Positions 11,560 to 22,688 are shown, counted from the first letter of the stretch. The stretch: DNA of 64,000 nt from Pogostemon cablin (GCA_023678885.1 CM042972.1:10994501-11058500), one strand, 5' to 3'. Notes: generated by a model not told the origin, from the sequence alone. Translations and numbers: made by a program.

Positions 11560-12330
11560 ACCCCCTCCTCAATACGGGCTTGGCCTGGCCTAGGTGCACT
11601 TTGCCCATACGATCCGTCCCGAATCAGCTTCCCCACGACAACATCAATAGCATGCTTCCGGCCTCCGCCCCCTTCATGCCCTCTTTCCAGCCGCAGCCGG
11701 CGCTGGGCCTTGCCTGGACAACATCAATTCCATGGCGTTTCTCGTTTGTGGGGAGAGGGCGGTAGGGCTTTACAAATCTCAGAACACTGCTATGAACCCG
11801 ACAGAACACTGAACTCATTACACCTTCACTGTGACCCAGCTTCGCCGCCTAGGGTTCCGATCGTGATTCCTGCTGCTAGATCTGAGTCATCGCCTAGGGT
11901 TCCGTCAGTGGCCGACTTTTATTTTCGCGGCCTGCCTCTTCGCGATGACCACTGCACCTGGTCGCGATTCCTGCTGTCACAATTCCGGTCGTATTTTCTG
12001 CTGCAAGATTTTAGTTTTTGGCTGTTGCGATTCCAATTCTTTCCTCAAATCGATCAGGGCATCGATTCACTCTGCAGATCCTCCCACGTTTTTGCCTCTC
12101 GCCACTGGTTCGCCAGCTTTAGGGAGTCAAGGAAGGTAGAGACAGTCGCAACATTTTGGGTTTGAAAGTTAAGAAAATTGTGGGTGGCATTGCGAGCAGG
12201 GTTTGGTGGCGTTGCAACATGGAGTGTTGGTATCGCCAACAGACAGCGGGTGCAAGTGCTGAGTGCGGCCGCCGGCTGGAGTGGTGGCGGCTTCTTCGTT
12301 TGTGGCCTGAAGTCAGGAGTTGAATCCGAT
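11560..12330. other. GC-rich segment of CACTA interior, possible captured 5' gene end
   Basis: GC content rises sharply relative to the flanks and CG dinucleotides and GCCTAGGGTTCCG motifs (twice, near 11849 and 11893) appear, as in plant 5' untranslated regions and first exons. Open frames exist on both strands without recognised domains; the plus-strand 238-codon frame at 11449-12165 has no family resemblance. Confidence 0.35.
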
Positions 12331-12504
12331 TTGGATTTGATTTTGGGAATTTTATGAATTTAGGGTGGTCACTTGGGAATTTGATTTTGGAAGTTTTGAT
12401 TTATGAAAATGTTAAAGGATCGATTTCATTTGGGTTACAACACGATTTTACATTTTTTTAAAAAAAAACGTGTTTTGTTTTACATTTTTCAAATTAATTT
12501 ATTA

Positions 12505-12734
12505 AAAAATATATTAATATCAGTTAAAAGATGTCGGTTATCTTAACTGATATCTATACACTTTATAAATATCATTAAAAGATATCAGTAGGTAATCGCC
12601 TATATTTATTAATGCAATCCATTCATTATAGATATTGGTGGTGTAATTGATATCGGTTAGTAAGTCCAAAGATATCAATTTTTCAAATCACTGATATTTA
12701 TTGGCTGATATGTATTCATAGATTTATAACAGTG
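12505..12734. repeat. CACTA right subterminal array and terminal repeat
   Basis: Degenerate GATATC units (TATCAGTTAAAAGATGTC, AAGATATCAGTAGG, GATATTGGTGGTG, GATATCGGTTAG) lead to the terminal AACAGTG, whose complement is CACTGTT. Confidence 0.8.
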
Positions 12735-12737
12735 ACA

Positions 12738-14731
12738 TATACATCTTAGTAGCTCCTGGATGTACAGAGTATGGTGTTGAATGAGTTTCTGCAATCACTT
12801 TCTTTCCAACGTCACCCACATCAGGTAGACATAATCGACTTCTATAATGAATCACACCATCATCTCTTAATTGGAAGTCAAAAGACTTTCCAGAACTGAT
12901 ATCATTTCTTATCTTGTCAAAGGACTTATCCACCTCTTGTCCTTGTGGAATCTTATCCATCAAAGTTGGTCAAAGTGTCATGGCTGCCATCTTTACTTCC
13001 AACAATCCTTTCTGAATAATCTCAACACTCATCCTTTGCAAATCAAACAACTCTGGTTTCTGTTTTAGGCTCGCAGTAGTATTGTCTTTCGGCTCAATGC
13101 ATCAGCAACCACATTGGCTTTATTCGGATGATCATTAATAACACAGTCGTAATCCTTCACCAGCTCCAATCATCTTCTTTGCCTCATGTTCAATTCTTTC
13201 TGAGTGAAGAAGTACTTCAAACTCTTATGATCAGTATAGATCTCACAACGCTCCCCATACAGATAATGCCTCTAAATCTTGAATGCAAACACCACTACTG
13301 CTAACTCCAAATCATAGGTAGGGTAGTTTTTCTCATATTCCCTTAACTGTCTCAATGCATATGCTATCACTTTTCCATTTTGCATCAGTACACATCCGAG
13401 ACCATTCTTGAAGCATCACTATAAACATTGAAGTTTCTTGTCTCCGTATGAATAGTTAAGATCGATGCTGATGTCAACCATTTCTTCAATTCCTGAAAAC
13501 TTTGTTCACATGTCTCCGTCCATGTGAACTTCACATTCTTCCTGGTCAACTGTGTTAATGGTGAAGCGATCTTAGAAAATCCTTCAACAGACCTTCGATA
13601 ATATCCCGTCAATCCAAGAAAACTACGAACCTCAGTGGGATTTGAGGGTTGTGGCAAATCAGGGATTGCTTTAACTTTGCTTGGATCTACTGCAATTCAT
13701 TCTCCTCATACCACGTGTCCCAAGAAAACAACTTGGTCTAACTAGAATTCACATTTTTTGATCTTCGCATATAACTGCTTTTCCTTCAGAATCTCTAACA
13801 CATTTCTCAAGTGCAGAGTATGATCCTCTTTATTCTTAGAGTAAATCAAAATATCATCGATAAACACAATTTAAACTTATCGAGAAAATCCTAAAATACT
13901 TTATTCATCAAATCCATAAATGTTGTCGAAGCATTCGTCAAATCGAATGGCATCATCAAAAACTCATAATGTTCATACCTTGTACTGAATGCAGTATTCG
14001 GAATATCCTCGTCCTTAATCTTCAATTGATCGCAAATCAATCTTTGAAAAGATAGCTGCACCATGTAATAGATCGAACAGATCATCAATGCGAGGCAAAG
14101 TATACTTATTCTTAATTATAACTTTGTTGAGCTTTCGATAATCGATGCACATCCTCAATGTTCCATCCTTCTTACGAACAAAAAGAACTGGTGCTCCCCA
14201 AGGTGAGAAACTAGGTCGGATGAAACCCAGATCTAATAATTCTAGCAACTGTATCTTCAATTCCTTCAGTTCTGCTGGTGCCATTCTATATAGAGTTTTA
14301 AACATAGCCGCAGTTCCTTGTTGCAGGTCAATAACAAACTCTATTTCTTGGTCTGATGGCAAACTTGGAAGATCATCTGGAAATACCTCCGCGTATTCCC
14401 GAGCTACTGGTACATCACTGAGAACTGGACACTGCTGTCCCTCAATATTCATCACACTCACCAGATGCCCTTCACAACCACTTTCTAATAACCGCTGTGT
14501 TTTTGCCGCTGATATCACATGAAATCTGAAGTTCTTCTTGATTCCAATAAAGATGAATGGTTCTCCTTCCAACGGCTGAAAAATAATACTCTTTTTCTGA
14601 CAATCTATTGTAGCACCGTACTTTGATAACCAATTCATGCCCAATATGATATCATAATCATTCATACTTAACACAATCAAATTAGTAGTAGTTTTACCTT
14701 CTTCACTACTCTCACATATAGCCCTTACCAT
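12738..14731 (-). pseudogene. Ty3/gypsy pol: protease remnant, reverse transcriptase, RNase H, integrase start
   Basis: Reading the minus strand from 14731: a protease C-terminal remnant (IILGMNWLSKYGATIDC), the reverse transcriptase (WGAPVLFVRKKDGTLRMCID, YRKLNKVIIKNKYTLPRID, FDLTNASTTFMDLMNKVF), its catalytic VFIDDILIYS (about 13845-13868), the connection and RNase H regions (FLGLTGYYRR, FTWTETCEQSF, then TDHKSLKYF near 13220), and the integrase zinc finger up to HPGATKMY. Stops and frameshifts interrupt it, and the zinc finger ends where the CACTA/LTR stack begins. Confidence 0.9.
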
Positions 14732-14885
14732 GATTGTATCATCTATCTACGAGTCTTCCATCACATGGCCAATATAATTTATAAAACATATAAAAACACA
14801 TAATAAAAGTAACATTTACACGAAAGGCTGCGCTCCTAAGGAATGAGCTCATGTACATAGACAGTCTGCAGGACCCAAACCGTGT

Positions 14886-14895
14886 TCTGATACCA
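14886..14895 (-). other. Primer-binding site of the gypsy element
   Basis: The minus strand reads TGGTATCAGAAC three bases after the LTR end, complementary to the 3' end of initiator methionine tRNA with one mismatch from the usual TGGTATCAGAGC. Confidence 0.8.
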
Positions 14896-14898
14896 CTC

Positions 14899-17074
14899 TG
14901 ACACGACCCACCTTACTTAACTTATAATTCAAATACTAATTAATATAAACATCATCATTATAAAAACCTGCATATATTTTTTCTCATAATATATTTAAAA
15001 CCAAAACCATTACACCAGTTCAACATACGTAACTGGTTTCTGACACCACATCAATCCACATAAATTTGTGACAATACTTATTATATAACATAACTAAAAT
15101 ATCAACAGAAACAAAATAAATCCACGACCTAGCCCAACAGATTGTCATCTATGTACATCCGCTCAAAACCCTGAAGGAGCTTCATAGCTTGCACAATATA
15201 CGACATAACTCAATCATCAGCAGGCTCACCTACAATGCATAAACTAGTGAGACAAAAATCTCGGTAAGTAGAAATCATGCATGTCAGTGGATGAAAATGC
15301 ATTTAGTTATCTATCGCCTATTTCCTAGTCTTTCTAATTGATCTCTTTTATTTTGAAAATTGTTCACGTTGTGGGATCCCCACGACACATTTATGATATG
15401 CACCTCAAATGAGCTTAATGGGCACGATTTTTCGAACCCCGAATATAGTGCCGAAAATAATTTTTTTGAACCCTGACAGAGTATTGGGGATGATTTTTTC
15501 GAACTCCGAATAAAGTATTGGGAATAATTTTTTGAACCCATAATAAAGTGTCGGGAATGATTTTTCCGAACCCTGACAGAGATGCATATGTAGTTGTCGC
15601 ACACACCATTAGTATCTTATTAATTTTGGGGAAAACACTTTTCATAATTATGCATGGTATGCAACCAGGATAATTAAATATGCATAATAAATCATTTACG
15701 ACTTCAATATCAATATTTAATCACAATAAAATGACTACTTAACTTCAATTCACACAAATTCACTTTTGAAACAACAACTTCACCCCAATCACATAAATCC
15801 ATTTTTCGAATAAAAATTTCACCTCAATCACATAGATTCATTTATAGAAAATAACCACTTCACCTTGGATCATACAGATCCCTTTTTAGAATAACAACTT
15901 CATCTCGGATCACACAGATCCTTATAAATAATATCTTCTCAAATCATACAAATATATTTTCAACAGTTTCTGTTCACACAAATCTATATAGGATAATGAT
16001 ATTATTTCAAATCAAATAAATCCACAACTTGTATTGCAAATTTATCACAAATAATTTACTAATAATATTGTTGAATATGAACCCTACTTTCCCCAAATCA
16101 CATAAATCCACAACTTGTATCACTAATTAATTCCAAATAATTCACAACATAATTAAACTTATCACAGGTAATTCATAACATAATTATCACATATTAATCA
16201 CAAATAATTCACACACAACATATGTTTATGCATTGTAGTTGGACTTCTACTTACCTGGACTCCGACAATAATAATGCTATAGACCCGTGAAGAACCATAA
16301 CTAATTCATTTCTTCCCATTCCGGCACGCCCCCTTCCTTCTCTCTTCCTTCCTCTCTCTCTTTCCTTTCCTATTCTTCCCTTTTCCTCTCTCTTTTTTTT
16401 AGTATTTTTTTCTTAAAAATTCAGTTTTGGGCGTGAGGTAATAACCTCCCCACACCCATTTATATACTTGTGAAATAGTTGGGGTGAGTTGGTGAATCAC
16501 CGCTCCCCTAGCCAATCAAATATTTTTCTTTTAAATTAAAGATATGCATGTACGTGTAAATTTATTAACCACAAGTAACACTTGTTTTGCACATATCCAC
16601 GTAGTAGCAGCGAAGGAAAATTTCATTCCTTTTGTTTTTGTTTTATATTATTATTATTATTATTCATTACGAATATACATGCAATACTTAATAACTAAAA
16701 TATGATAATTTACAAATTAATACATATATGTGTATATTTTCTTACCACTATTATTATTACGAGAACACGTTTGATACTTAATAATTATCAAATAACATAT
16801 TTATACGCATAAAATAATTTAATTATATATCCAAATTATTGCACGTAAATATTTAATCACATATATATTCACATATTATCACTATTATTATCACGGATGT
16901 CTCAAATAAAAATATAAAGATAAATAAAATTAGAAACAATTGTCACATAATTGCCACATTATTATCACATAATTGTCATATAATTATCACATAATTGTCA
17001 CATAATTATAAAAATGCACATAACACAAATTAAATTATATTGATACATGAGTAGTGAGAAGCTCGGGTATCACA
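14899..17074 (-). repeat. 5' LTR of the gypsy element
   Basis: On the minus strand it begins TGTGATACCCGAGC and ends GTGGGTCGTGTCA, next to the primer site. Length is 2176 bp. The adjacent host bases GAGTG (17075-17079) would be the target duplication; the partner lies outside the window. Within it, 15424-15580 repeats a GAACCC-TTTTTTCG motif four times on the plus strand (TTTTTCGAACYCYGA), and 16920-17010 repeats CACATAATTGTCA. Confidence 0.85.
15424..15590. repeat. Short tandem array inside the gypsy LTR
   Basis: Four imperfect copies of about 40 bp with TTTTTTCGAACCC(C/T)GA and AATAAAGTATTGGGAATGAT-like spacers. Confidence 0.7.
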
Positions 17075-18095
17075 GAGTGTCCAAGAAAGATATAGAGTAT
17101 GTGTGAGAAAGTTGTAGCCCGAGTGATATAGAGTCTTGAGTGTGGTGAGTTTTTGTGTTATAATATTATGAGCTCTTTTATATATGAATACTTACTTTCC
17201 CAACTCTACTCTATGATCCTATAATAACCCAATATGCAGTTGTTGCAGATTTTGAGCTTTTGTGTTTTTGCGTATTTTGAATTTTTGTAATGGTATTTTT
17301 TGCACGGAGTTTTGAATGAAGTAACGCACGAAGTGTATATGATGTAATGTGTTTTCTCTATTATATGCATTGTACAAAGTTTATGCAAACTTGAGATCTA
17401 AATTCTGGTAATTTTCCATCCTTTAAAATGTCATAATAATTTCTACAAAATATGCACTTAGTCATAATAATTTCTGCAAAATATGCAGTTTGCGTAACTA
17501 CGCCATCATGTTTTCTTAATTTTTTCAGAATATGCAGTTTTTGTTTATTATGAACTGATTATGCTCATTTTGTATAATTTATGCTCACCGTGAATTCGAT
17601 TTAGCTCTACCTACTTTTTACTTAATTTCTGCAAAATATACGTATCTTGAAAATGCAGATATGCACTCATAATTTCTGTAGAATATAAGATTGCGTAATT
17701 ACGCCATCTTGTTTTCTTAATTTTTCAGAAATCACGGTTGGTACCTTCATTCATTGATTATAGGAAGTTCATAAATTCTCAAACTGAAATGTGTTAAAAT
17801 GGAAGAGATATTATGGGTTATATTTTAATTAAGGATAAAATTGGTATTTTAACTCTAAATATTATACCTAGAAATAATTTATTTTTATAAATGTATCTTA
17901 AAATAATTATCTATAGGAAAAGTGTACCTAGCAATAATAATTTTGTATTAATTATAAAAATAATTGTTATTTTAAATTATAAAATACATAGTATCTAACA
18001 TACCACACCCTCTACTCAATTAATTTTTTTTTCGTTTTATCTTCTAAACGAAAATAATGGATATAAGTTTTATTTAAAGAGGGTAACATTCAGTA
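17075..18095. other. Intergenic, AT-rich; one spaced direct repeat
   Basis: No gene is seen. A direct repeat containing TACGCCATC and TTGTTTTCTTAATTTTTCAG occurs near 17500-17530 and 17702-17735. Confidence 0.5.
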
Positions 18096-18358
18096 TGTTA
18101 GTTTTGTCAAGAATAAAATAATGGATTTCTTTTTTTTTTGTCCCACAATGGATGAAGAGTAAAAGGGGAGGGATCTTTGGTGATATATAAGGAGGCCATT
18201 GGACTTGATGTCAAGTGCACAAATCAAGTACACTTTAATATTTGTGTTTGATTATATTTAAATGTGTAAATTAGTCAAAGATTTGTAAGAGGGTAGAGAT
18301 TGAGGTCGGGAGAGAGAAATTCTATATAATTGAATAAGGATCTGTTTATCCCAATAAG

Positions 18359-18370
18359 TGGTATCAGAGC
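18359..18370 (+). other. Primer-binding site of the short LTR element
   Basis: TGGTATCAGAGC, perfect complement of the 3' end of initiator methionine tRNA, two bases after the left LTR. Confidence 0.9.
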
Positions 18371-19667
18371 CCGGTTCGGACACTTATAAAGTTCTAGTAT
18401 GCTATGTGGTTGCAGCATAGTCTGACATTCCACATCAAAAAAGACTTTATAAGAGGGTTATTCATTATGTTAAGGGTGACATGAAAGAAGTGGGAAAAAC
18501 TAGTGGCGCAAGGGGGTCAAAAGATTAGTCGGATGCGGTGGCATCTCTTTCTTGCGGTGAAATGCGCTGGACAATGGTGTGGCAAGGGGTAGAATTTGTG
18601 GAACAACAGTTTTTGGCGGAGTTTTTGGACCTACAGCAATATGCTGGGACTCCCAGTGGTGGAGTTGGCTTAACAACGGCATGGGATTTTCCATGGATGC
18701 CGGCTCAAAGAGATTTTAAAGGAACGAGTTTTTCCGGTAATGAATGGTGGGGTGGGAAAGCGGCGATTCAACGGGGAAAATGGCGATATGGTACTTGGTA
18801 TCGGTGGCACTAGATCGGTAAAAAGTAGCAGAACGACAAATGGGAAAGTATCGTGAATTTCGGAGGGTTGGAATCGACTTCAAGTGGCGACACTTTCAGT
18901 AGGAAAAGGATTCGAACAAATCTTGTATAGCTTTGCGGTAAAAAGCAACGACATCATATCAGTACAGTGACGATTTTTGCTTATGGTGGAGCAATGGTGC
19001 GGTAATTGCTCAAGGTAGAGCAATGGCACGGTGATTGCTTAAGGTGGAACAATGGTGACGTTGCTGGTCAAGGAGGAGTTGGTACGACAACATCTCCAAA
19101 TGTTGTGTTAATATTATTTGGAATCCTTATGACATGCTTAGTTGTCATGGAAAATGATGTAATAATATTAGCTGGTCCACAAGTTTGCACATGGACATTG
19201 ACTTGGCAGGTGATGTAGGGTGTGTAGTGGATGTATATCGATGGCTGATAGACTTCCAGGGGAACCAAGAGTTGGAAATAGATAAATATCAGCAGATATT
19301 TTCGATATGTGCTGCAGGATATTCTTAGAATAGCTTATTTTAAGTTGTCTACTCATATGGTGGAGTAGGATTCTCGGGGTTGAGAATGGATTGTTGGTGA
19401 AGACAATAATTCTTAAAATGGTTGATTCTAAGAGATTCTCGGGATTAAGAATGGATTGTCAGTGAAGACAATGGGTCTTCTTTTATTTTGACAAGGATGA
19501 GATTGTTGGATTTGCCAAGAATAAAAGAATGGATTTCTTTTATTTGTTTTGTCTCACATCGGATGAAGAGTAAAAAGGGAGAGATCCTTGGTGCTATATA
19601 AGGAGGCTCTTGGACTTGATATCAAGTGCACCAATCAAGTACACTTTAATTTTTGTGTTTGATTTTA

Positions 19668-19887
19668 CTCCATCCGTCCCTTCAAAATAGACCCTTTTAC
19701 TTTTTTCACGTAGATTAAGGAGATTAAGGAGTATTATTATTTAATTTGTAGTAGATAGTTGTATTAGTGGGAGTGTGGACCCATATTTTAATTGTATTAG
19801 AGGAGGTGTGTGAGTCCCATATGTGTAAAATAGGAAAGGGGACCCTTTGGGTGGGACGAAGATCATCTTTAAATGGGATGGAGGGAG
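19668..19887 (+). mobile_element. Stowaway-like MITE inside the 3' LTR
   Basis: Terminal repeats CTCCATCCGTCCC and GGGATGGAGGGAG flanked by TA duplications (19666-19667, 19888-19889). The homologous place in the left LTR is an empty site (GATTATATTTAAAT), so this MITE arrived after the LTR element. Diagnostic internal words are GTAGATTAAGGAG and GTTGTATTAGTGGGAGTGTG. Confidence 0.85.
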
Positions 19888-20148
19888 TATTTAAATTCTT
19901 TTTTTGTATTCTCGATTGTGAGAATTGAGAGAAAGGTATAAATTAGTTAAAGATTTGTAAGAGTGTAGGGGTTGAGGTTAGGAGATAGAAATTCTGTGTG
20001 ATTGTAAAAAAATTTCACATAGTAGTTTTTTCTCGGTCCTTGATTTTTCTTCGATTTTGAAGTTTTCCACGTAAATTTTTATGTTGTGCTTTTCATGTTC
20101 TTCTTTATTTGTCCCTTAGGAATGAATTGAGATTTATTTATCCCAACA

Positions 20149-20460
20149 CAATACACTAGTATTATGATGAAGTCAGGTCGGAACTAAGCTCATTGACGTC
20201 GATCCAGGCTAGAGATGTTAATTCGAGCCGATTCTACAAGACCAACCCAATTTAATCTTGAAAAATGTAGGGTTATGTTCACAATAATAGTGTCAAATTT
20301 AAATACGATCATTTTTTACCCAAACATTTAGCCTGTTGCCTATAAAGCTAGCCTGCTTATTAAAAGGGCTGGCTCGATAAATTTTTATTATTATATATAA
20401 TTTATATATTAAATTATTAATATTAATAGTAATTATTTTACTTTAACAAATAGTTTTTAT
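20149..20460. other. Intergenic; no gene seen
   Basis: AT-rich with a GGCTAGAGATGTTAATTCGA start near 20208 that resembles the ends of plant hAT-type MITEs; the other end was not located. Confidence 0.3.
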
Positions 20461-20464
20461 CTGA

Positions 20465-20735
20465 TATACTCTTTTATGAGACGGGTTGTAAGACAGATTG
20501 ACTCATTACTAAAATATATTTATTATATAGGTAAAATATATTTATTTATAGTTAAAGTATATTAATAATAAATCATATTATAATATCATGAAATTATATT
20601 TTAATGAATCATTCATTAGTATATTTTAAAAAATATACTTTAACAATCATTAAACATATTTTATCTATATAATAATAAGTATACTTTAACACATCTTGTA
20701 TAAACAACGTCTCACGAGAAACTTTCTCTTTCTGT
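20465..20735. repeat. Fold-back MITE-like repeat (GAGACGG family)
   Basis: Inverted halves: GAGACGGGTTGTAAGACAG and AAAATATATTTATTATATAG on the left, TATATAATAATAAGTATACT and ACAACGTCTC on the right. Related segments occur at 21384-21560 and 24918-25125. Confidence 0.5.
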
Positions 20736-21026
20736 TTATAATTATATTATTAATAATGTAATGACCTTCAAGTCAATATGCTTTGTTGTCTTGTCATCAT
20801 ATCATAATAGAAGAATTTACTCGGCTTTGCTTGTTTCCGATTTAATAGTTCAGGTTTAGGATTATCAATTCGATTTCTTGTTCTATTTGAAATTTAGTAA
20901 AACAGATTACATCAATCTTACTTACCTCTCACCCACATCACATCCTACTATCTCTTGTAAATTCACAAATAAAATTGACATATTTGAAAATTTAAAATGA
21001 TCTTTAATTGTTAATTTTTAAACTTA

Positions 21027-21255
21027 TTCCTTCCATCCATCTTACCCTAAGGTAGTGTTTGCTTTTTGCACGTGGATTAAGGAGTATTATTAATTAATGT
21101 GTAGTGGTTAGTTGTATTGGTGAGAATATGAGTCTCATATTTTAATTGTATTAATGGGTGTGTGTGGGTCCCATATGAGTAAAAAAATGAAAGTAGACTC
21201 TTTGGGTGGGACGCCCAAAATAAAAAAATAAACTCTTTGGGTGGGACGGGGGGAA
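21027..21255 (+). mobile_element. Stowaway-like MITE
   Basis: Ends TTCCTTCCATCC and GGGACGGGGGGAA next to TA. Internal words GTGGATTAAGGAG and GTTGTATTGGTGAGA mark the same family as 19668-19887. Confidence 0.7.
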
Positions 21256-21383
21256 TATATATTAGTGTTTATGTATAATTAAAGTGTTGACCTATTTTTT
21301 TAGATTATATAATTTTTTCTTTATTCTCTAATTCATTAGTGACCCGTTTAGCCATGAATCCATTAAAATTAAGAGTTAGATTT

Positions 21384-21448
21384 ACGACAAAGTCTCTTGT
21401 GATACGAATCGATCCATCATTAAAATATGCTTATTGTATAGATAAAAT
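21384..21448. repeat. Fold-back arm of the GAGACGG-type repeat
   Basis: GATCCATCATTAAAATATG here is the inverted copy of CATATTTTAATGATGGATC at 21479-21497. Confidence 0.65.
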
Positions 21449-21687
21449 AAGTTTAATAGTTGTATCTATACAATAAACATATTTTAATGATGGATCAATC
21501 TGTCTCACACCCATCTCACAAATAACCCGTCTCACAAAAGAGGGTCTCTAGATTTACATAATTATAAAATAAGTTTAATAGTTGTATCTATACAATAAAC
21601 ATAGTTTAGTGATGGATCAACCTGTCTCACACACATCTCACAAATAACTCGTTTCACAAAAGAGGGTCTCTAGATTTACATAATTAA
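21449..21687. repeat. Tandem duplication of about 120 bp
   Basis: Two head-to-tail copies starting AAGTTTAATAGTTGTATC at 21449 and 21571, each containing GATGGATCAAYCTGTCTCAC and CACAAAAGAGGGTCTCTAG, with few differences. It extends the fold-back repeat to its left. Confidence 0.85.
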
Positions 21688-22374
21688 AGACAATACCCAT
21701 CTAATCCATTAGTAACCCGTTTAACACAATCCTTATATCTAATCATCGGGTGATGTTAGGTTTAGGGTTGAAAACCTTGAATCTCATTTTATATTTGTTT
21801 TGGGTATGGTAAATTTTAATTTATCGTCAAATCAATGTATAAATTTGTTTAAAAAGTTAAATAAAATTTATCCCTATAATATATTTTTTAGGAAATTTAT
21901 CCCTATAATATTTTTAGCACGATACTTTGTTTAGGCCGCAGGATAATGAAATTTATCCCTATAATATTTTTAGCGATATTCTCTCTTAAATTCCCCTTTA
22001 TTTTGATCCTTTTTCCCATGATAATCGAACATGTCATATTTCATTTCTTAAAGATTGGGCAATGGTAGATTTGTTTTGGGAGAAAAAAATAGGAAACATA
22101 GTTTCTAATGGTTCCATATATCAGATAGAAATAAATAAATAAATAAATGAGCAATTCAAACAACTCTATTCTAAAAGAAAATGGTTCCTTTAACAAATAA
22201 TATAACAGTGATAATCCACCATTCCAAGATGAAATCCAACAAATCCCATAAAGAATAAAATAAAATAAAATCCAACACAATGAACAACTAGTAAAAAGAT
22301 AAAAAGAAAGTGAGAGTAAAATCAACACAAGAAAAAGATTAACAACTAAAAAGATACGAAGAAAGTGAGAGTAA

Positions 22375-22563
22375 CTAATAAGGCGGCGGAGCACTTATCC
22401 CCAAGAATGGGCGGCCGGCGCTGGAGCCATAGTCCACATTCAATGTGTCCTTCAATTTGTGGAATCCATGCTTAAACACTCCGAATCCGAACAGAAAACC
22501 GATTGCAATCACCAGCAGTATAACGCACGTGCAGAAACAGCATATTCTTGCTCCACAGCACAT
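22375..22563 (-). CDS. Small single-pass membrane protein, plant-specific, unknown function
   Basis: The frame encodes 62 residues. It starts MCCGARICCFCTC, a cysteine-rich N-terminus of a kind often palmitoylated, followed by one hydrophobic segment (about residues 12-30, VILLVIAIGFLFGFGVF), a basic HGFHKLKD stretch, and a C-terminus GRPFLGISAPPPY ending in a PPPY (PPxY-type) motif. I recall similar short plant proteins with a Cys-rich start and an SAGRPFLG...APPPY end, but no function is known to me. The start is supported by a TATA box about 130 bp upstream (22689-22699) with no other Met codon in frame. The gene is intronless. The longer open frame at 22041-22394 overlaps its end and is probably 3' untranslated sequence. 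Confidence 0.75.
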   Translation of the reverse strand: MCCGARICCFCTCVILLVIAIGFLFGFGVFKHGFHKLKDTLNVDYGSSAGRPFLGISAPPPY

Positions 22564-22688
22564 CTTTCTTTGTTTTCCTGATATCCCCTTTTTTCTTCAA
22601 GAAAGATTATCTTTTGAATTCTGATTTATTTCGAATTAATTTATTTGTTACGATGAAGATTTGGTTGAACAAGGTTGGTTGGAATGAA

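Larger units (their letters stand above)
2115..12734. mobile_element. CACTA (En/Spm-type) DNA transposon, non-autonomous, carrying host gene fragments
   Basis: Left end TACTAGTAGAAATCTGTGAA and the reverse complement of the right end, CACTGTTATAAATCTATGAA, match at 15 of 20 positions. A 3-bp target duplication ACA flanks it (2112-2114 and 12735-12737). Both ends carry dense subterminal palindromes with arms GATATCGGTGA and TCACCGATATC, the typical CACTA architecture. The first base of the left end is T rather than C. The span is 10.6 kb, of which about 3.3 kb are two later solo LTRs and their duplicated target bases; the original element was about 7.3 kb. No transposase (TNPD/TNP2-like) reading frame is visible. 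The interior resembles intron-exon DNA on the minus strand. Confidence 0.8.
1..17074 (-). mobile_element. Ty3/gypsy LTR retrotransposon, truncated by window edge and split by nested insertions
   Basis: On the minus strand the order is LTR (14899-17074), primer-binding site, protease remnant, reverse transcriptase, RNase H, integrase, then the window edge, which is the Ty3/gypsy order. The integrase zinc-finger region breaks off at 12738 and resumes at 923; the 11.8 kb between is later insertion. Own sequence in the window is therefore about 5.3 kb (1-923 plus 12743-17074). Only about 150 bp separate the primer site from the protease remnant, so gag and the protease active site are deleted. 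Several stops break the pol frame. The second LTR must lie left of position 1. The Met-tRNA-type primer site and the integrase C-terminal region fit a chromovirus-like clade; this assignment is inference. Confidence 0.9.
18096..20148 (+). mobile_element. Short non-autonomous LTR retrotransposon (TRIM/LARD-like)
   Basis: Two related direct terminal repeats, 18096-18356 (TGTTAGTTTTGTCAAG...CCCAATA) and 19504-20148 (TGTTGGATTTGCCAAG...CCCAACA), flank a 1.15 kb interior. A perfect initiator-Met primer site TGGTATCAGAGC sits at 18359-18370. The flanking five bases are CAGTA (18091-18095) and CAATA (20149-20153), a duplication with one mismatch. The interior shows no gag or pol; the frame at 18538-18813 (91 codons, WDFPWMPAQRDFKG) is unrecognised. 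The two repeats differ in length because the right copy carries a MITE and the left copy lacks about 165 bp near its end. Interior short repeats (GGTGGARCAATGGTG; GAATGGATTGTYRGTGAAGA) are visible near 18980-19060 and 19386-19465. Confidence 0.85.

Noticed and set aside
11449..12165. 238-codon plus-strand frame as a gene
   Set aside because: No domain resemblance; the better coding signal near its start is on the opposite strand, and the rest is GC-rich captured DNA.
18538..18813. 91-codon frame inside the short LTR element as a host gene
   Set aside because: It lies between primer site and right LTR; no family resemblance; kept only as element interior.
22041..22394. 117-codon minus-strand frame
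   Set aside because: Overlaps the end of the small membrane protein gene in another frame and reads as AT-rich 3' untranslated sequence.
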